Assembly: GCA_025175895.1 (NCBI GenBank)
Contig: CM045988.1
Location: 90,245,137 to 90,309,136 of the forward strand
Source of the DNA: Wurfbainia villosa
Taxonomy: Eukaryota; Streptophyta; Magnoliopsida; Zingiberales; Zingiberaceae
DNA: 64,000 nucleotides
Direction of reading: 5' to 3'
Every line of letters begins with the position of its first letter. The stretch's first letter is position 1. Position numbers and translations under genes: made by a program. The notes under the pieces are model-generated. The model was not told the DNA's origin. It worked only from the letters and a program-made list of their open reading frames with translations, and ran no database searches. Positions 1 to 9,643 of the stretch are shown in pieces.

Positions 1-106
1 ATATATTGAGATTATATTTAAGTACCTATAAGAATATATGTTTTCAAAGAGCATCTTGCATATACCTTTATTTCATGTATATGTGATTATGATATTTATA
101 TGTATG

Positions 107-370
107 CTATGCTTATATGTTCTTGAATGATCATGTCATTACTCTTATATGTATGCTATGCTTATATGTTCTTGAATGATCATGTCATTACCCTTATATG
201 AATACTATGCTTATATGTTCTTGAATGTTTATATGAATGCTATGCTTATATGTTCTTGAATGTTTATATGAATGCTATGCTTATATGTTCTTTAATGTTT
301 ATATAAATGCTATGCTTATATGTTCTTGAATGTTTATATGTATGCTATGCTTATATGTTCTTAAATGATC
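107..370. repeat. AT-rich tandem repeat
   Basis: The core TGCTATGCTTATATGTTCTT recurs about six times. Early units carry an extra segment with GATCATGTCATTA (about 55 bp per unit) and later units are shorter (about 33 bp, GAATGTTTATATG). The array is imperfect but plainly tandem. No reading frame runs through it. Confidence 0.85.
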
Positions 371-865
371 ATGTCACTACTCTAGGTCTAATTCTTGATG
401 TATGACTTTTGTGAGTAGGAAAGGATCTTACTAAGCTTATGTGCTTATAGTTTTCATATTCCCTTGTACTGCAAATAAGGGTAAAGAATGACTAAACTAA
501 AGGGAGCAACAGGAGGGGCAAAGTGTGTGTGGTAGTGGCATGGTGGAGGAGATTTGTTTATATTCTAAGACTTATGCATGTTTCCCTTTAAGTTTTGCAT
601 GTTAGTTGTTAAGAGTCGAACTCTACTTGATGATGAACGGTTGCTACTTAGTGTCCTTTAAGTTGATTATCATGAACTTGAACTAAGTACTTATGAGATG
701 ATTATGCATGCTCCATGTTTCATGCCTTATGTTTTAAAAAGAAAAAAAAAGAAGAAGTCTAAAGTCTTCTGATGTAAATGCATGTAGTCTTCCGCTGTAG
801 ATGTATGTATGTATGATCGCGTCGTGCCGCCTTTAAAAAGGCAGGCGTGAAAGCTAAAGTCCTAC
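371..865. other. Gene-free stretch left of CACTA-1
   Basis: I see no coding sequence. A short A/G run lies at 736-755. Near 829-845 is a small inverted repeat around CTTTAAAAAG. Homology with the 3' end of CACTA-2 begins near 866-880, so this is the flank at the truncation point. It may belong to another unrecognised transposable element. Confidence 0.5.
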
Positions 866-879
866 ACCAGTCGAACATG

Positions 880-1010
880 TCGATTGGCGACTCGACTGAT
901 ACTCCAAATTTAGCGACGAAATTTATAGTTTCGTCGCTAACCCTAAAAATCCTGAAGCCGTATATCGACCATTAGCGATGAAATATTAAAAAATCATCGC
1001 TGACCATGAA
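880..1010 (-). repeat. 3' subterminal repeats of CACTA-1
   Basis: The pairs TTAGCGACGAAATTTATA / TTTCGTCGCTAA and TTAGCGATGAAATATT / ATCATCGCTGA form short hairpins. In En/Spm-type elements such subterminal motifs bind the TNPA-like protein. A CGACTCGACTG stretch at 890-900 matches 42139-42160 of CACTA-2. Homology ends just beyond it. Confidence 0.7.
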
Positions 1011-1253
1011 AATATAGATTTTCAAAATTCATTTTATTTGTATTTGAAATCCTGTAATACAATATCAACCACACAATTTAATTTAACAACATACGACTGA
1101 AACAATAAACCAACATATACATTTAAAAACAACTAACATAACATCAAATTTAAAGTCCAAAATATCCATTTTCACAAATTTATAGTGTTAAAATGAAAAC
1201 ACATTCAAATTGAGCACAATTTCATTAGCTCAAAATATAAATGTTTACAAACT

Positions 1254-1610
1254 CTAAGGTGGAAGAGGAGGTGGAGCTAAAGATGACTCATGCGCCAGTG
1301 ATTGTAATGCTCCAGGTGCAAGATGATATAAAATTGTTTCAAACATATCTTGTCTTGATCTCATTGATGCCAACTCATCTTGGGTGCTAGCTAATCGAGC
1401 TTGAGTGTTTGTTAGCTCCTCTTGGGTGGACTGAAGTTGTTCATGCAGTGCTGCATTAGTTGTTCTGGAGGAGGAACTTGCATCTGAAGAAGTGGATCTA
1501 ACTGGTTTTGGCCCACTTCCAAGTCCTCTAATATATCCAGAGCAAAAATCGAGTACTTGATCACACACCTGATCTACAATTTGAACTGCATCGATGTCAT
1601 CTCCGATTTC
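1254..1610 (-). pseudogene. TNPA-like protein, C-terminal coiled-coil exon (CACTA-1)
   Basis: The open frame (1568 down to 1254) encodes a Ser-rich patch followed by heptad-like Gln/Glu repeats (EELTNTQARLASTQDELAS), then a short hydrophobic end and PPPLPP. It is the counterpart of 41403-41795 in CACTA-2 (SSSRTTNAAL and the same heptads). In plant CACTA elements the second gene encodes a DNA-binding accessory protein of the Transposase_24 / Plant_transposase type, which binds subterminal repeats. The coiled coil probably serves oligomerisation. The exon is nearly intact here, but exons upstream are damaged. Confidence 0.7.
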
Positions 1611-2620
1611 TTGTGACTGGATGTGTTCATCTCACAGTCTCACCATTTCACCCTAAGAATAACAAAACACATTATCAATATGTTTACAAAGAATTACTAA
1701 TATTTAAAAATAACTTTACTAAATTTTATGGATTATATCTTACGTATGCAGTCTCGACTCTCTCCCCACTCCATCCTTTTAACGAGATACAGTGGGTTGT
1801 ATTAAAGACAGTAATTCAATCTTTTCTCTGAGATTGATCGGTCAAAAAAATATTATAATATGTTAATATTAAAAATACCAACCAATATACTGTACCTATA
1901 AAATTTATACGTACACCATCGTAATTGTACTGGATAAATGATTTTGAGCCACCTCGATGGGTAAATGGTAATTGTGCTCGATTTTGGGCATTTATTGCCG
2001 AACGGGTCTACAATATCAAAATTTGTTAAGATAAAACTTAAAACATGAGTTGCACATATTTTAATTTATATATAACTCAGATAATTGGTAAAAATTGAGT
2101 TACCTGAAATTTCTCTGATTCAAACAGATCGCACATATAGTTCCAATCTTCTTGCGTCTCACAAAACTCGCTCGACATATGATGTTGTCGCTCGGTGGGG
2201 GGAAGATGTAGTAGACTCTTATAATGAGTGTGCATTTTATTTCGATTATCTCTGTACCTTGCACTCATTAATATATCGATCTCTTTCCTTATCGACGTTG
2301 CCTCCTCGGCAAAACTAATATCGAAAGCAGCTTGAAAAAAATACCAATATTGAATTTTAATAACGAATGATGGTTGATTCTTTAAATAGAAAAATACTCA
2401 TACTTACAGATAATCGGTCATATATCATCTGTTTATTATCTGCGGGGATATGCTTCCAACTCTTAGCTTGTAGGGGAGCGAACTTCTTAATTGACAAACC
2501 TAACTTTATCATAAAAGTTGTTGCATTGGTCCCGATAGGGTGACCATCACTCTTACGAAATGTAATGGATAATCTACCCCGTTCCTCGATTTGCCGTTAG
2601 AGCCGATAGAAGTGTGTGCC
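1611..2620 (-). pseudogene. TNPA-like protein, central exons (CACTA-1)
   Basis: Alignment by eye with 40429-41330 of CACTA-2 shows the same exon blocks in reverse order. One holds an ARYRDNRNKMHTHYK-type stretch (2270-2220); another has QEDWNYMCDLFESEKFQ (about 2160-2105); another matches the THRGG-type segment (about 1975-1940). AT-rich introns separate them. The upstream block about 2620-2470 corresponds to the exon with LGLSIKKFAPLQAKSWK in the sister copy. Mutations and stops are scattered through the exons, so no full protein is predicted. Assignment to Transposase_24 rests on position and coiled-coil content, not on a search. Confidence 0.6.
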
Positions 2621-3045
2621 TCGTGTCTCTCTACGTGCCGAATGAAATATAAATAAAAAAATGTTAACAATTAACAAGTTAAATATATAGGAAACAAAAT
2701 ATACATACTTAAAACCACATAACTAACCAGTAGGAGCAGGAGCACGAGGTGCTCAATTCTCTTAGGCGACATAGCTGTGACATAAGCATTATATACAGAT
2801 CGACGTATAATAAAAGATTATATTAAATACATGAAATATAAATGAATAACAATATAAATACCGTGTAAATACATCCAATCACTATCATCATCTGAAAAAG
2901 ATAAATAATCATCTGCCTCACTGTCAATTTTATTATCTTCTCCATCGGCAATACAATTACTTTAAGCGCCTATATCTAGATCCACTTGTGCATTTTCCAT
3001 ATTAATTTGGTGATGCTCAACATCTAATCGATAAAGTTGAGTTAT
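2621..3045 (-). other. Spacer between the two CACTA-1 genes
   Basis: AT-rich DNA with no open frame of note. The segment about 3045-2885 contains an acidic run (DDSD, EADDY type) continuous with the C-terminal end of the TNP2 gene, as at 40020-40205 in CACTA-2. The remainder is probably the spacer and 5' leader of the TNPA-like gene. Confidence 0.5.
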
Positions 3046-3694
3046 TTATAAGTCTTCACCGACTACTAAAGTTGAATCATTGGATGAAATCTCTTGGTTT
3101 GACTCCATGATCAAGATATTACCACCCTCAAAATCTTCAGATACTTCATCAACTTCAGTTACTTTGTATATATCGAGGTGGTGAACCCTTTGCACAACCT
3201 TCCAATGACCTCCACGTTTGATATTATTCAAATAATACACTTGATTTGCTTGGTTTGCCAAAATAAATGGGTCATGGTCATCAATATACCATATTTTAGA
3301 AGTGTCAATACACGTGAGATCATACTCTTCTACTAATGATTTTTTTTTGGATTACATTGGAACCATTCACACCAAAGTAAAATATTTGAACCACATCCTT
3401 CAACACACCAAAAAAATCCAAATTGTCCCCATCGTCGGAGGATGGTACACTGACCCCACTATTCTGAGTAGTTCTGCGTGAATCATGGGACGTCGTATGA
3501 TATCGAATCTCATTTACTATGCATGCATCATATAGTTGAACTTCAGCATCAGGTCCCATTGCTAAATAATACAACTCATCTGTGATTTCTGAATTTGTTA
3601 AAATTTTTAGCGTTACAATTTTATCCCTAAACCATAGTGAGAAATCTCGCTCGTGATTTTGCATCATTTGATCAACATGAACTTTTTGGGACAT
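3046..3694 (-). pseudogene. TNP2 transposase C-terminal part, DUF4216-type region (CACTA-1)
   Basis: Two pieces, 3694-3320 and 3261-3046, together match the C-terminal DUF4216-type region of plant TNP2 transposases. The first holds ELYYLAMGPD and VQLYDACIVNEIRYHTTS followed by FFGVLKDVVQIFYFGVN. The second holds ANQANQVYYLNNIKRGGHW and a long acidic tail. A frameshift near 3320-3340, in a T/A run, separates them. The sister copy has the equivalent at 39360-40014, broken differently. Confidence 0.75.
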
Positions 3695-3941
3695 AAGTTG
3701 TAGATGTTCACTATATAAAACTTAATCAATTTAAACTCTATGAATGAAATAGAATTAAAGTAATAACTTAATGTAAACACTTACTTTCGATATCGGTCGA
3801 CTTCTTTACAATTAATATATAATGAACTGAAAGTCAAGGCCTCATTTACAATATACCTCTCTGCAATAGATCCTTCAGGTCGTGCTTTATTATGAACATT
3901 TTTTTTTAGCTTTCCAAATATCGCTCAAAGGGATATATCCA

Positions 3942-4418
3942 TCATGACGAAACTGGCCCAGCCAACATAGTTTCATGAGGTAAATGGACTGTCAAATTGA
4001 CCATAATATCAAAAAATATCGGAGAAAATATCCATTCCATCTTACAAAATATTAGGATTATTTGCTCCTTCATTTTACATATGTCCGCTGTGTGTAAAGA
4101 TCTTGTAGTGATCTTTTTGAAGAAATCACATAGCTCAATCAGTGGCCTACATATGTCCTTTGGGAAAAATTTACGTACAACAACTGGAAGTATTCTTTGC
4201 AACAATACATGACAATCATGTGATTTTAGTTCATATATCTTTCCTTCATTCGCATTCACATGTCTAGATATATTAACAACATAACCATCTGGAAACTTAA
4301 TTAATTTCAAAAATTGACAAAATTCACGCCTTTCTTCCAATGTCAACATGTAACTTGTATATGACTTCTTGAATTTGTCTCCTACCGGCTGTAAATACAA
4401 CTCACTCCTTATCCCCAT
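3942..4418 (-). pseudogene. TNP2 transposase, DUF4218-type region (CACTA-1)
   Basis: The open frame of about 158 codons matches 38490-38975 of CACTA-2 almost residue for residue: LTLEERREFCQF, LKSHDCHVLLQRILPVVVRKF, FFKKITTRSLHTADICKM and FDIMVNLTVHLPHE. These motifs characterise the DUF4218 domain that follows Transposase_21 in plant CACTA transposases. The frame is open on its own but cut off from the upstream transposase domain by stops and a frameshift between 4420 and 4587. Confidence 0.85.
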
Positions 4419-4586
4419 ATCTTACAAGTCTAATCTTGTTTTGAGAGTGTCCTTTGACTTTCCATCTATATTAAATAATGTGTCAATTAAAGCATCACAC
4501 ATATTCTTTTCAATATGCATCACATCTAAATTGTGTCTCAACTTTAAAGCTGACCAATATGGTAACTCAAAAAAATATAGACTTCT

Positions 4587-5189
4587 TTACCCAATTTGTA
4601 TCATCCAAAAATCGTTGTCGTTTTTTATTGAATAAAGGATGCTACTGAATGTCATTTGGGGCAACGCGTCTAACTGTACTAAAATCTCATATCCATTCAT
4701 TAATCGTGGTGGTCCTTTTTCAACCTTTCCATTGAAATCTTTATTTCTACGCCATGGGTGGTACACATCCAAGAATCGACGGTGACATGTGTAGCATATT
4801 TTACTCCTTAATCATTGAGATTTGATTTCATTCAGACATACTGGGCATGCTTTATAGCCCTTTGTGCTCCATCCAGAAACTGTTCTGTATGCTGGAAAGT
4901 CGTGAATGGTCCACATCACAGCATCATGTAATTGAAATACTTGTTCAGTTGATGCATCATATGCTTCCACTCTGTCATCCCAGAGCTCCTTCAGTTCGTT
5001 TATCAGAGGTCGTAGGTATATATCTATCTCTTTACCAGGTGATTTAGGCCCAGGAATTAAAAGAGGCATAATCATATATGGTGGTTTCATCATTTTCCAT
5101 GGTGACAAATTATAATTCACAAGTATAACAGGCCACATACTATAAACATTTGACACATTTCCAAATGAATTAAACTCATCAGTAGCCAA
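4587..5189 (-). pseudogene. TNP2 transposase, Transposase_21 core (CACTA-1)
   Basis: 5189-4812 encodes the family-typical run GNVSNVYSMWPVILVNYNLS, PWKMMKPPYMIMPLLIPGPK, SPGKEIDIYLRPLINELKEL and TIHDFPAYRTVSGWSTKGY followed by ACPVC. 4772-4587 continues with HPWRRNKDFNGKVEKG and EILVQLDALPQ. This is the RNase H-like catalytic region of CACTA transposases (Transposase_21). The frame changes around 4800-4812, and the HLDV-type stretch near 4530-4440 is read in another frame, so the catalytic domain is interrupted. Confidence 0.85.
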
Positions 5190-5312
5190 CCCTAAGTGAA
5201 TATTTCGTAGATCACCTGTAAATATTTCATGTGCATTGACAAATTCTTTCTAAGCTTCACTATCAGCTGAGTGTCTTAATACACCATCTGTTTCAACTCG
5301 CTTTTCTTTATG

Positions 5313-5852
5313 TCATCTCATCTCTTTGGTCGTATGCTTCGAAATAAATAACCTCTTAAGTCTTGATTTCAGAGGAAAATATCGAAGAATTTTGTGAGGA
5401 TTCTTTTTCTTATTCATCCCTTCGTATTTGTATCTAGGCTCCTTGCATACTGGACATGCATCCTTATTCTCATGCTCTTCCCAAAATAATATACAATCAT
5501 TCTTACAGATATGTATCTTCTCATATGTCAATCCTAACTCTTTTAATAATTTTTTGTCTTCATAATAAGAGTTTGGAATCATATTCGGTTTAGGAAATGC
5601 CTCTTGCAATAACTGAAGTAACATATCAAAAGATTTATTGCTCCAACCATTTAACACCTTCACATGCATTAGCTTCACCACAAAATTGAAAATCAAAAAT
5701 TTAATACAATTGGGATAGAGTTCTTTTTGTGCTTCTTCCAATATTGAAATATAACTTCGTCTACAATCATTTGCATTTATGTTTACATTTATATCATCTG
5801 ATTGAGGCTCGTTGTTGGTTATATTTTCTTTATTATGTAAATCAGTAAACAT
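5313..5852 (-). pseudogene. TNP2 transposase, N-terminal to central part (CACTA-1)
   Basis: A 179-codon open frame begins with MFTDLHNKENITNNEPQSDD. It contains VKVLNGWSNKSFDMLLQLLQ, YEKIHICKNDCILFWEEHE and a CPVCKEPRYK zinc-binding-like motif, then LPLKSRLKRLF-type residues and HTTKEMR. It corresponds to 31000-31534 of CACTA-2, where the second-family CACTA element later inserted. Here the downstream sequence runs on without interruption, which makes it the unoccupied reference site. An early stop separates it from the N-terminal domain at 6178-5993. Confidence 0.85.
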
Positions 5853-5992
5853 GTCTTCAAAATCATCTACTTCAACATCAAAATCATTCTCATCTTATTG
5901 ACAATATTTATACTATCGGATGATGTATAAGCTTCTCCATGAAAGTTTCAGACTTTATATAATCTATCGAAACCCAACCTATAAAGATGTCC

Positions 5993-6178
5993 TCACATAT
6001 AATCCAATTCATACTGAAACAAATTGTCACACCGTCGACATGGACAATGAATTTTTGATAAATTCAAACTGATCATGTAATTCTCTGCAATATTTATAAA
6101 CTGATTCAACCCATTGATATATTTAGGACTAATCCGATTCTGAATCATTATCCAACTTTTATCCATATTCTTAAACAC
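5993..6178 (-). pseudogene. TNP2 transposase N-terminal domain, Transpos_assoc type (CACTA-1)
   Basis: Contains the hallmark KSWI, ISPKYINGLNQFINIAENYM and the Cys motif CPCRRC followed by NLFQYELDYM, typical of the transposase-associated N-terminal domain of plant CACTA proteins. The frame ends at a TGA where CACTA-2 has a CGA codon. A second TGA further on corresponds to a TGG codon in CACTA-2. Both fit C-to-T decay. This copy is also the unoccupied site for the solo LTR in CACTA-2: here the Cys motif and GTGTGACAATTTG are continuous. Confidence 0.85.
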
Positions 6179-6600
6179 TGATTAAACATATATATAATAA
6201 TTTTGATGTTAATTTTCAATAAAAGGAATTTACCAACTCAAATTTAGTTATCGCATACAAAATAATCACACAATTTATAAATTAAACCTCACACAACATA
6301 ACTAACAATTTGCATTATAACCCTATGTTTATCATCGAACATTATAATCTAAAAATCAAAAATCCTAAACTTATCCTCTAATCACAAAATAATCCTAACA
6401 AAACCCTAAATTCATCGTCTAATCGCTAACGAAACCCTAACAATCGTATATATAATTTATAATAACCTTAAACCCTAACAAAACACTAAATTCATCGTTT
6501 AAGTATAACAAATCCCTAAATTTATCATCTAATCATAACAATCATAACAATAATATAAAAAACCCTAAATTTATTGTAAAGTTGTGAAGGAAGAATTTCG
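6179..6600 (-). other. Untranslated/intron region of CACTA-1
   Basis: AT-rich sequence with several AAACCCTAA-like motifs (for example near 6410, 6430 and 6472). No coding frame is supported. By position it is the 5' untranslated region or first intron of the TNP2 gene. Confidence 0.5.
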
Positions 6601-6925
6601 ATAAACCTAAGTCTTCGCGTCGAAGGATGAGCTTGAGACGGCGTTGAGAAGAAGTCGGAGCTGGAGAAGAAGGCATCGGAGTTGTTGCAGAGCCAGAGAA
6701 TCACCGGAAGAGAGGAGTCCTCGCACACGCTGGAGAAGAGAAGTTGCATGTGCCAGAGATCTCGCACATGCCGGAGAAGAGAAGTCAGAGCCAGAGCACG
6801 GAGATGAAGGAAGATTCGCACCGAACTTATCGCCGGAGAGCAGGAGAATTGCCGGAAGAGGAAGTCGCATCGAGAAAATGGGGGAATCGATGCAGGCGAG
6901 GGTTTTTTTTGCGGAAATTAGCGAC
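6601..6925 (-). promoter_or_regulatory. GC-rich leader of the CACTA-1 transposase gene
   Basis: A sharply GC-rich block made of CCGGAGA/CGGAGC-like repeats lies between the subterminal repeats and the N-terminal domain. CACTA-2 has the equivalent at 26400-26710. The position fits the transcript leader of the transposase gene. Short overlapping frames on both strands are not supported as proteins because they are not conserved between copies. Confidence 0.45.
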
Positions 6926-7588
6926 AAATTAACAATATTCATTCCTAATATTTATTACTTTAGCGATGTATTTTTACACTTTCGTCGCTAATATTTGATC
7001 ATCAATCGACTGGTGGGATTGACGACTCGACTGACAGTGATTTAGCCAGCCACAGAATCGACTTAACCCGACTGGCAGCTCGACTGAATATTTTGCGATG
7101 AAATTTAAATATTTCATCGCTAATAATCAATCGACTGATAGGATTGATGACTAGACTGCCAGACATTTGGTCGACCACAGAATCGAGTTAACTCGACTGA
7201 CTATTTGCAACGAAATATAAATATTTCGTCGCTAATAATCAGTTGACTGGAGGGATTGACGACTCGACTGCCAGACATTTGGCCGGCCACAGAATCAAGT
7301 TTACTTGACTGTTGGCTCGACTGAATATTTTGCGACGAAGTTTAATTGGTCGTCGCTAAGTTATTTACGATGAATATTTATTTATTCCATCGCTAAGTAT
7401 CATTTTACAACGAATATGTTCATATCATCGTAAATATATATTATATTAGCGACAAAAATTTAAATTTTCGTCGCTAATATATCATTATTTGCGACGATAA
7501 AGAAATTCGTCGTAAAGTGTAAGTTTTAGCAACAAATTATTCATTCGTTGCTAATATTTCGTCGCTATTTTCCACTTTTCTTGTAGTG
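6926..7588 (-). repeat. 5' subterminal region and terminus of CACTA-1
   Basis: More than ten copies of GCGACGAAAT / ATTTCGTCGC-type motifs occur, in part as back-to-back pairs. They alternate with a longer block containing ATTGACGACTCGACTG and CCACAGAATCGA. The region ends in TTCTTGTAGTG at 7588, the terminal inverted repeat. In the family these repeats are binding sites for the TNPA-like protein. Confidence 0.8.
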
Positions 7589-7795
7589 CATCCGATCGAT
7601 GATATACTCCATCGTACGACTATTTTAGACCTTTAAGAGGGAGCTCCGTGGCAAAGAACGACTGCGAAAGGTGCGTGATTTGGCGATTTCTTCCATGATA
7701 TTTCTTGTCTATGGCAAGCTTACAATAGATATCATTTTGAGGGTTGTGAGCCGAGTATCGAGAGGATGTTCCTCAAGATACAAACTCATATTTAT
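7589..7795. repeat. Dispersed repeat, copy 1 (second copy 58866-59070)
   Basis: The two copies share GATATACTCCATCG, CCTTTAAGAGGGAGCT, TGGCGATTTCTTC and AGTATCGAGAGG in the same order and spacing. I see no coding signal. In copy 1 it abuts the CACTA-1 terminus. In copy 2 it continues leftward into different DNA. Confidence 0.75.
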
Positions 7796-7895
7796 CGTTT
7801 TATAGACATCTAGATTTTGTACAGATTTTTGCATATACATATATTTACCTTAAAAAAATGATGTTCTCACTGGATATAATTTAAAAATTTATAAA

Positions 7896-9415
7896 GGAGC
7901 ACTAAATGTAATTATTACTAATCAGGATCCTTCTATGACAAAAGTTATTGCACGAGTTTTTTCTCAGACGGTGCATCGGTATTGCTTGTGGCACATATTG
8001 AATAAATTCCCAGAGAAATTACACCCTTCGACTTTTCATAAACACTATCAAAACATAAAGAATGTCATTGGAAAACTACTACACCTGATGAACTTGAAAA
8101 GTCATGGGAAGAGGTTATAAATGTACTAACTTGGAAAAAAATGATTGGTTATTATTGATGTATGAATTACGATATAAGTGGGTGCTAACATATTTTAGTC
8201 ATATATTTTGTGCTGGAATGTCAAGAAGTCAAAGATCTGAAAGCTCACATGTATTTTTCAAGAGGTATGTCTCAAATAAGAACTCATTGATGGATTTTAT
8301 CATTCGTTTCAATAGGGCATTGAGACACCAAAGACATAATGAGTTAGTTACTGACCATATTGATATTAATGAGCAACCCAGGACCCGGTCAAACTGGCCA
8401 ATGGAAACTCAAATGGTTAGGTTGTACACGAAAAAGAAATGGGTAGAGTTTCAGAGTGAAATTAGTGAGAGTCATGCTTATTATATGCAACAAACATCTA
8501 TAGAAGATGAGTTAGTGATTTACCAAATGATGAAATTTCAAAGTTCTTCTTCCACTAAACCAAGGGTACTCGCCCATGACAAACTGAGGGACTATATATC
8601 TTGTAGTTGCAGAAAATTTGAGTTCGAGGGTTAGGTTGTACACGATAAACTGAGGGACTACATGACAAATGGTTAGGCTATACACAAAAAAGAAATGGGT
8701 GGAGTTTCAAAGTGAAATTAGTGAGAGGCATGCTTATTATGTGCAACAAACATCTATAGAAGATGAGTTAGTGATTCACCAGGTGATGAAATTTTAAAGT
8801 TCTTCTTCCACTAAATCAAGGGTACTCACCCATGACAAACTGAGGGACTATATATCCTGTAGCTACAGAAAATTTGAGTTCGAGGGCATTTCATGCAAAC
8901 ATATGTTAGCTTTTTTCCATATCAATCAAGTGTTTTAATTGCCTGATAAATATATACTCAAAAGATGGACACAAAATGCAAAGGTTGAATCAATATATGT
9001 TTTGGGGGAAGAACAACTTTTCAACAATGATCTAGAAAAATTTTTGATGTCAAGACATGCAAGGTTATCTTATAAAGCTTCAGTAATTGATGATGCATCT
9101 TTAGCTAATGAGGGGACAAACTTTTTGGCTGAAAAATTCGACTGTATCTATAGCAAAATTCAAGAGATGAACATTAGCAGAACATGCAACAATAGAAGTC
9201 AAAGGAAGAATTCCATGGATGGAGCCCCTGGTATTATCGATCCTTCTTTAGTAAGAACAAAAGGATGTGGGAAGAGATTGAAATCGTCAAAGGAGAAATC
9301 AACTTCAAAGTCTAGGTTATGTTGTGGATGCGAACTTCGAGGCATGTCACATGACAAACGTAATTATCCAAATTTGCAACAAAAGTATGTATCAATTAAT
9401 TCTGCATTTCTATGT
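7896..9415 (+). pseudogene. FAR1/FRS-type (MULE) transposase pseudogene
   Basis: Residues ITNQDPSMTKVIARVF (from 7912) and RYCLWHILNKFPEKL mark the catalytic DDE-type (MULE) domain of FAR1-related proteins. MSRSQRSESSHVFFKRY and LMDFIIRFNRAL follow at 8218-8318. A SWIM-type zinc-finger stretch (CRKFEFEGISCKHMLAFFHI) lies at 8870-8930, then LPDKYILKRWTQNAK. FRS proteins derive from MULE transposases; some are transcription factors. Here the N-terminal FAR1 zinc finger is missing. The frame shifts near 8080, an in-frame TAA lies at 8936-8938 before LPDKYIL, and an internal duplication disrupts the C-terminal half. I read it as a dead MULE/FRS copy. Confidence 0.8.
8413..8890 (+). repeat. Internal direct duplication in the FRS pseudogene
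   Basis: 8413-8635 recurs at 8668-8890. The repeat starts ATGGTTAGG and carries AAGAAATGGGT, GAGTGAAATTAGTGAGAG and CATCTATAGAAGATGAGTT, ending in AAATTTGAGTTCGAGGG. The copies differ at scattered positions, so the duplication is not recent. The first copy ends before the SWIM Cys/His residues; the second runs into them. Confidence 0.9.
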
Positions 9416-9643
9416 TAAATTTATTTACAAATCAAGTAAATTAAGTAAATTTTTAAAAAATAATGATGTGTTGATTGCCAAATCAGCTATAGATAATCAT
9501 TATAATAGTGATAACTACACATATAAAGAAGAAGATTTGACATCTATAACCGGTATTATACAAGTTTCATTGTATCAAATTATAGTGGTTGATTGATTGA
9601 AAAATTTAAATTAATAATTGACTTTATTATTGCAAGTTCTAAC
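9416..9643. other. AT-rich flank between FRS pseudogene and copia-1
   Basis: No reading frame or motif that I recognise. The last five bases (CTAAC) form the left half of a near-perfect target duplication of copia-1. Confidence 0.5.

Larger units (their letters stand above)
866..7588 (-). mobile_element. CACTA (En/Spm) element 1, 3' truncated
   Basis: The 5' terminus is the reverse complement of CACTACAAGAAAAG, ending at 7588. Inside it come inverted GCGACGAAAT/ATTTCGTCGC subterminal repeats, a GC-rich leader, a TNP2-type transposase gene and a TNPA-like gene, all on the minus strand. The element is homologous over its whole length to CACTA-2 in opposite orientation. The 3' end stops near 866: roughly the last 550 bp present in CACTA-2 (42170-42716), including the terminal inverted repeat, are missing, so no target duplication can be tested. 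Both genes carry stops and frameshifts, so the copy cannot encode a full transposase. CACTA-1 matters because it preserves both sites that are occupied by later insertions in CACTA-2. Confidence 0.88.

Noticed and set aside
107..370. Possible CRISPR-like array
   Set aside because: Units are contiguous tandem repeats without unique spacers, in a plant nuclear sequence.
6400..6560. Telomere-like repeat array from repeated AAACCCTAA words
   Set aside because: The words are dispersed among other AT-rich sequence and not in tandem; they lie in the CACTA-1 leader or intron.
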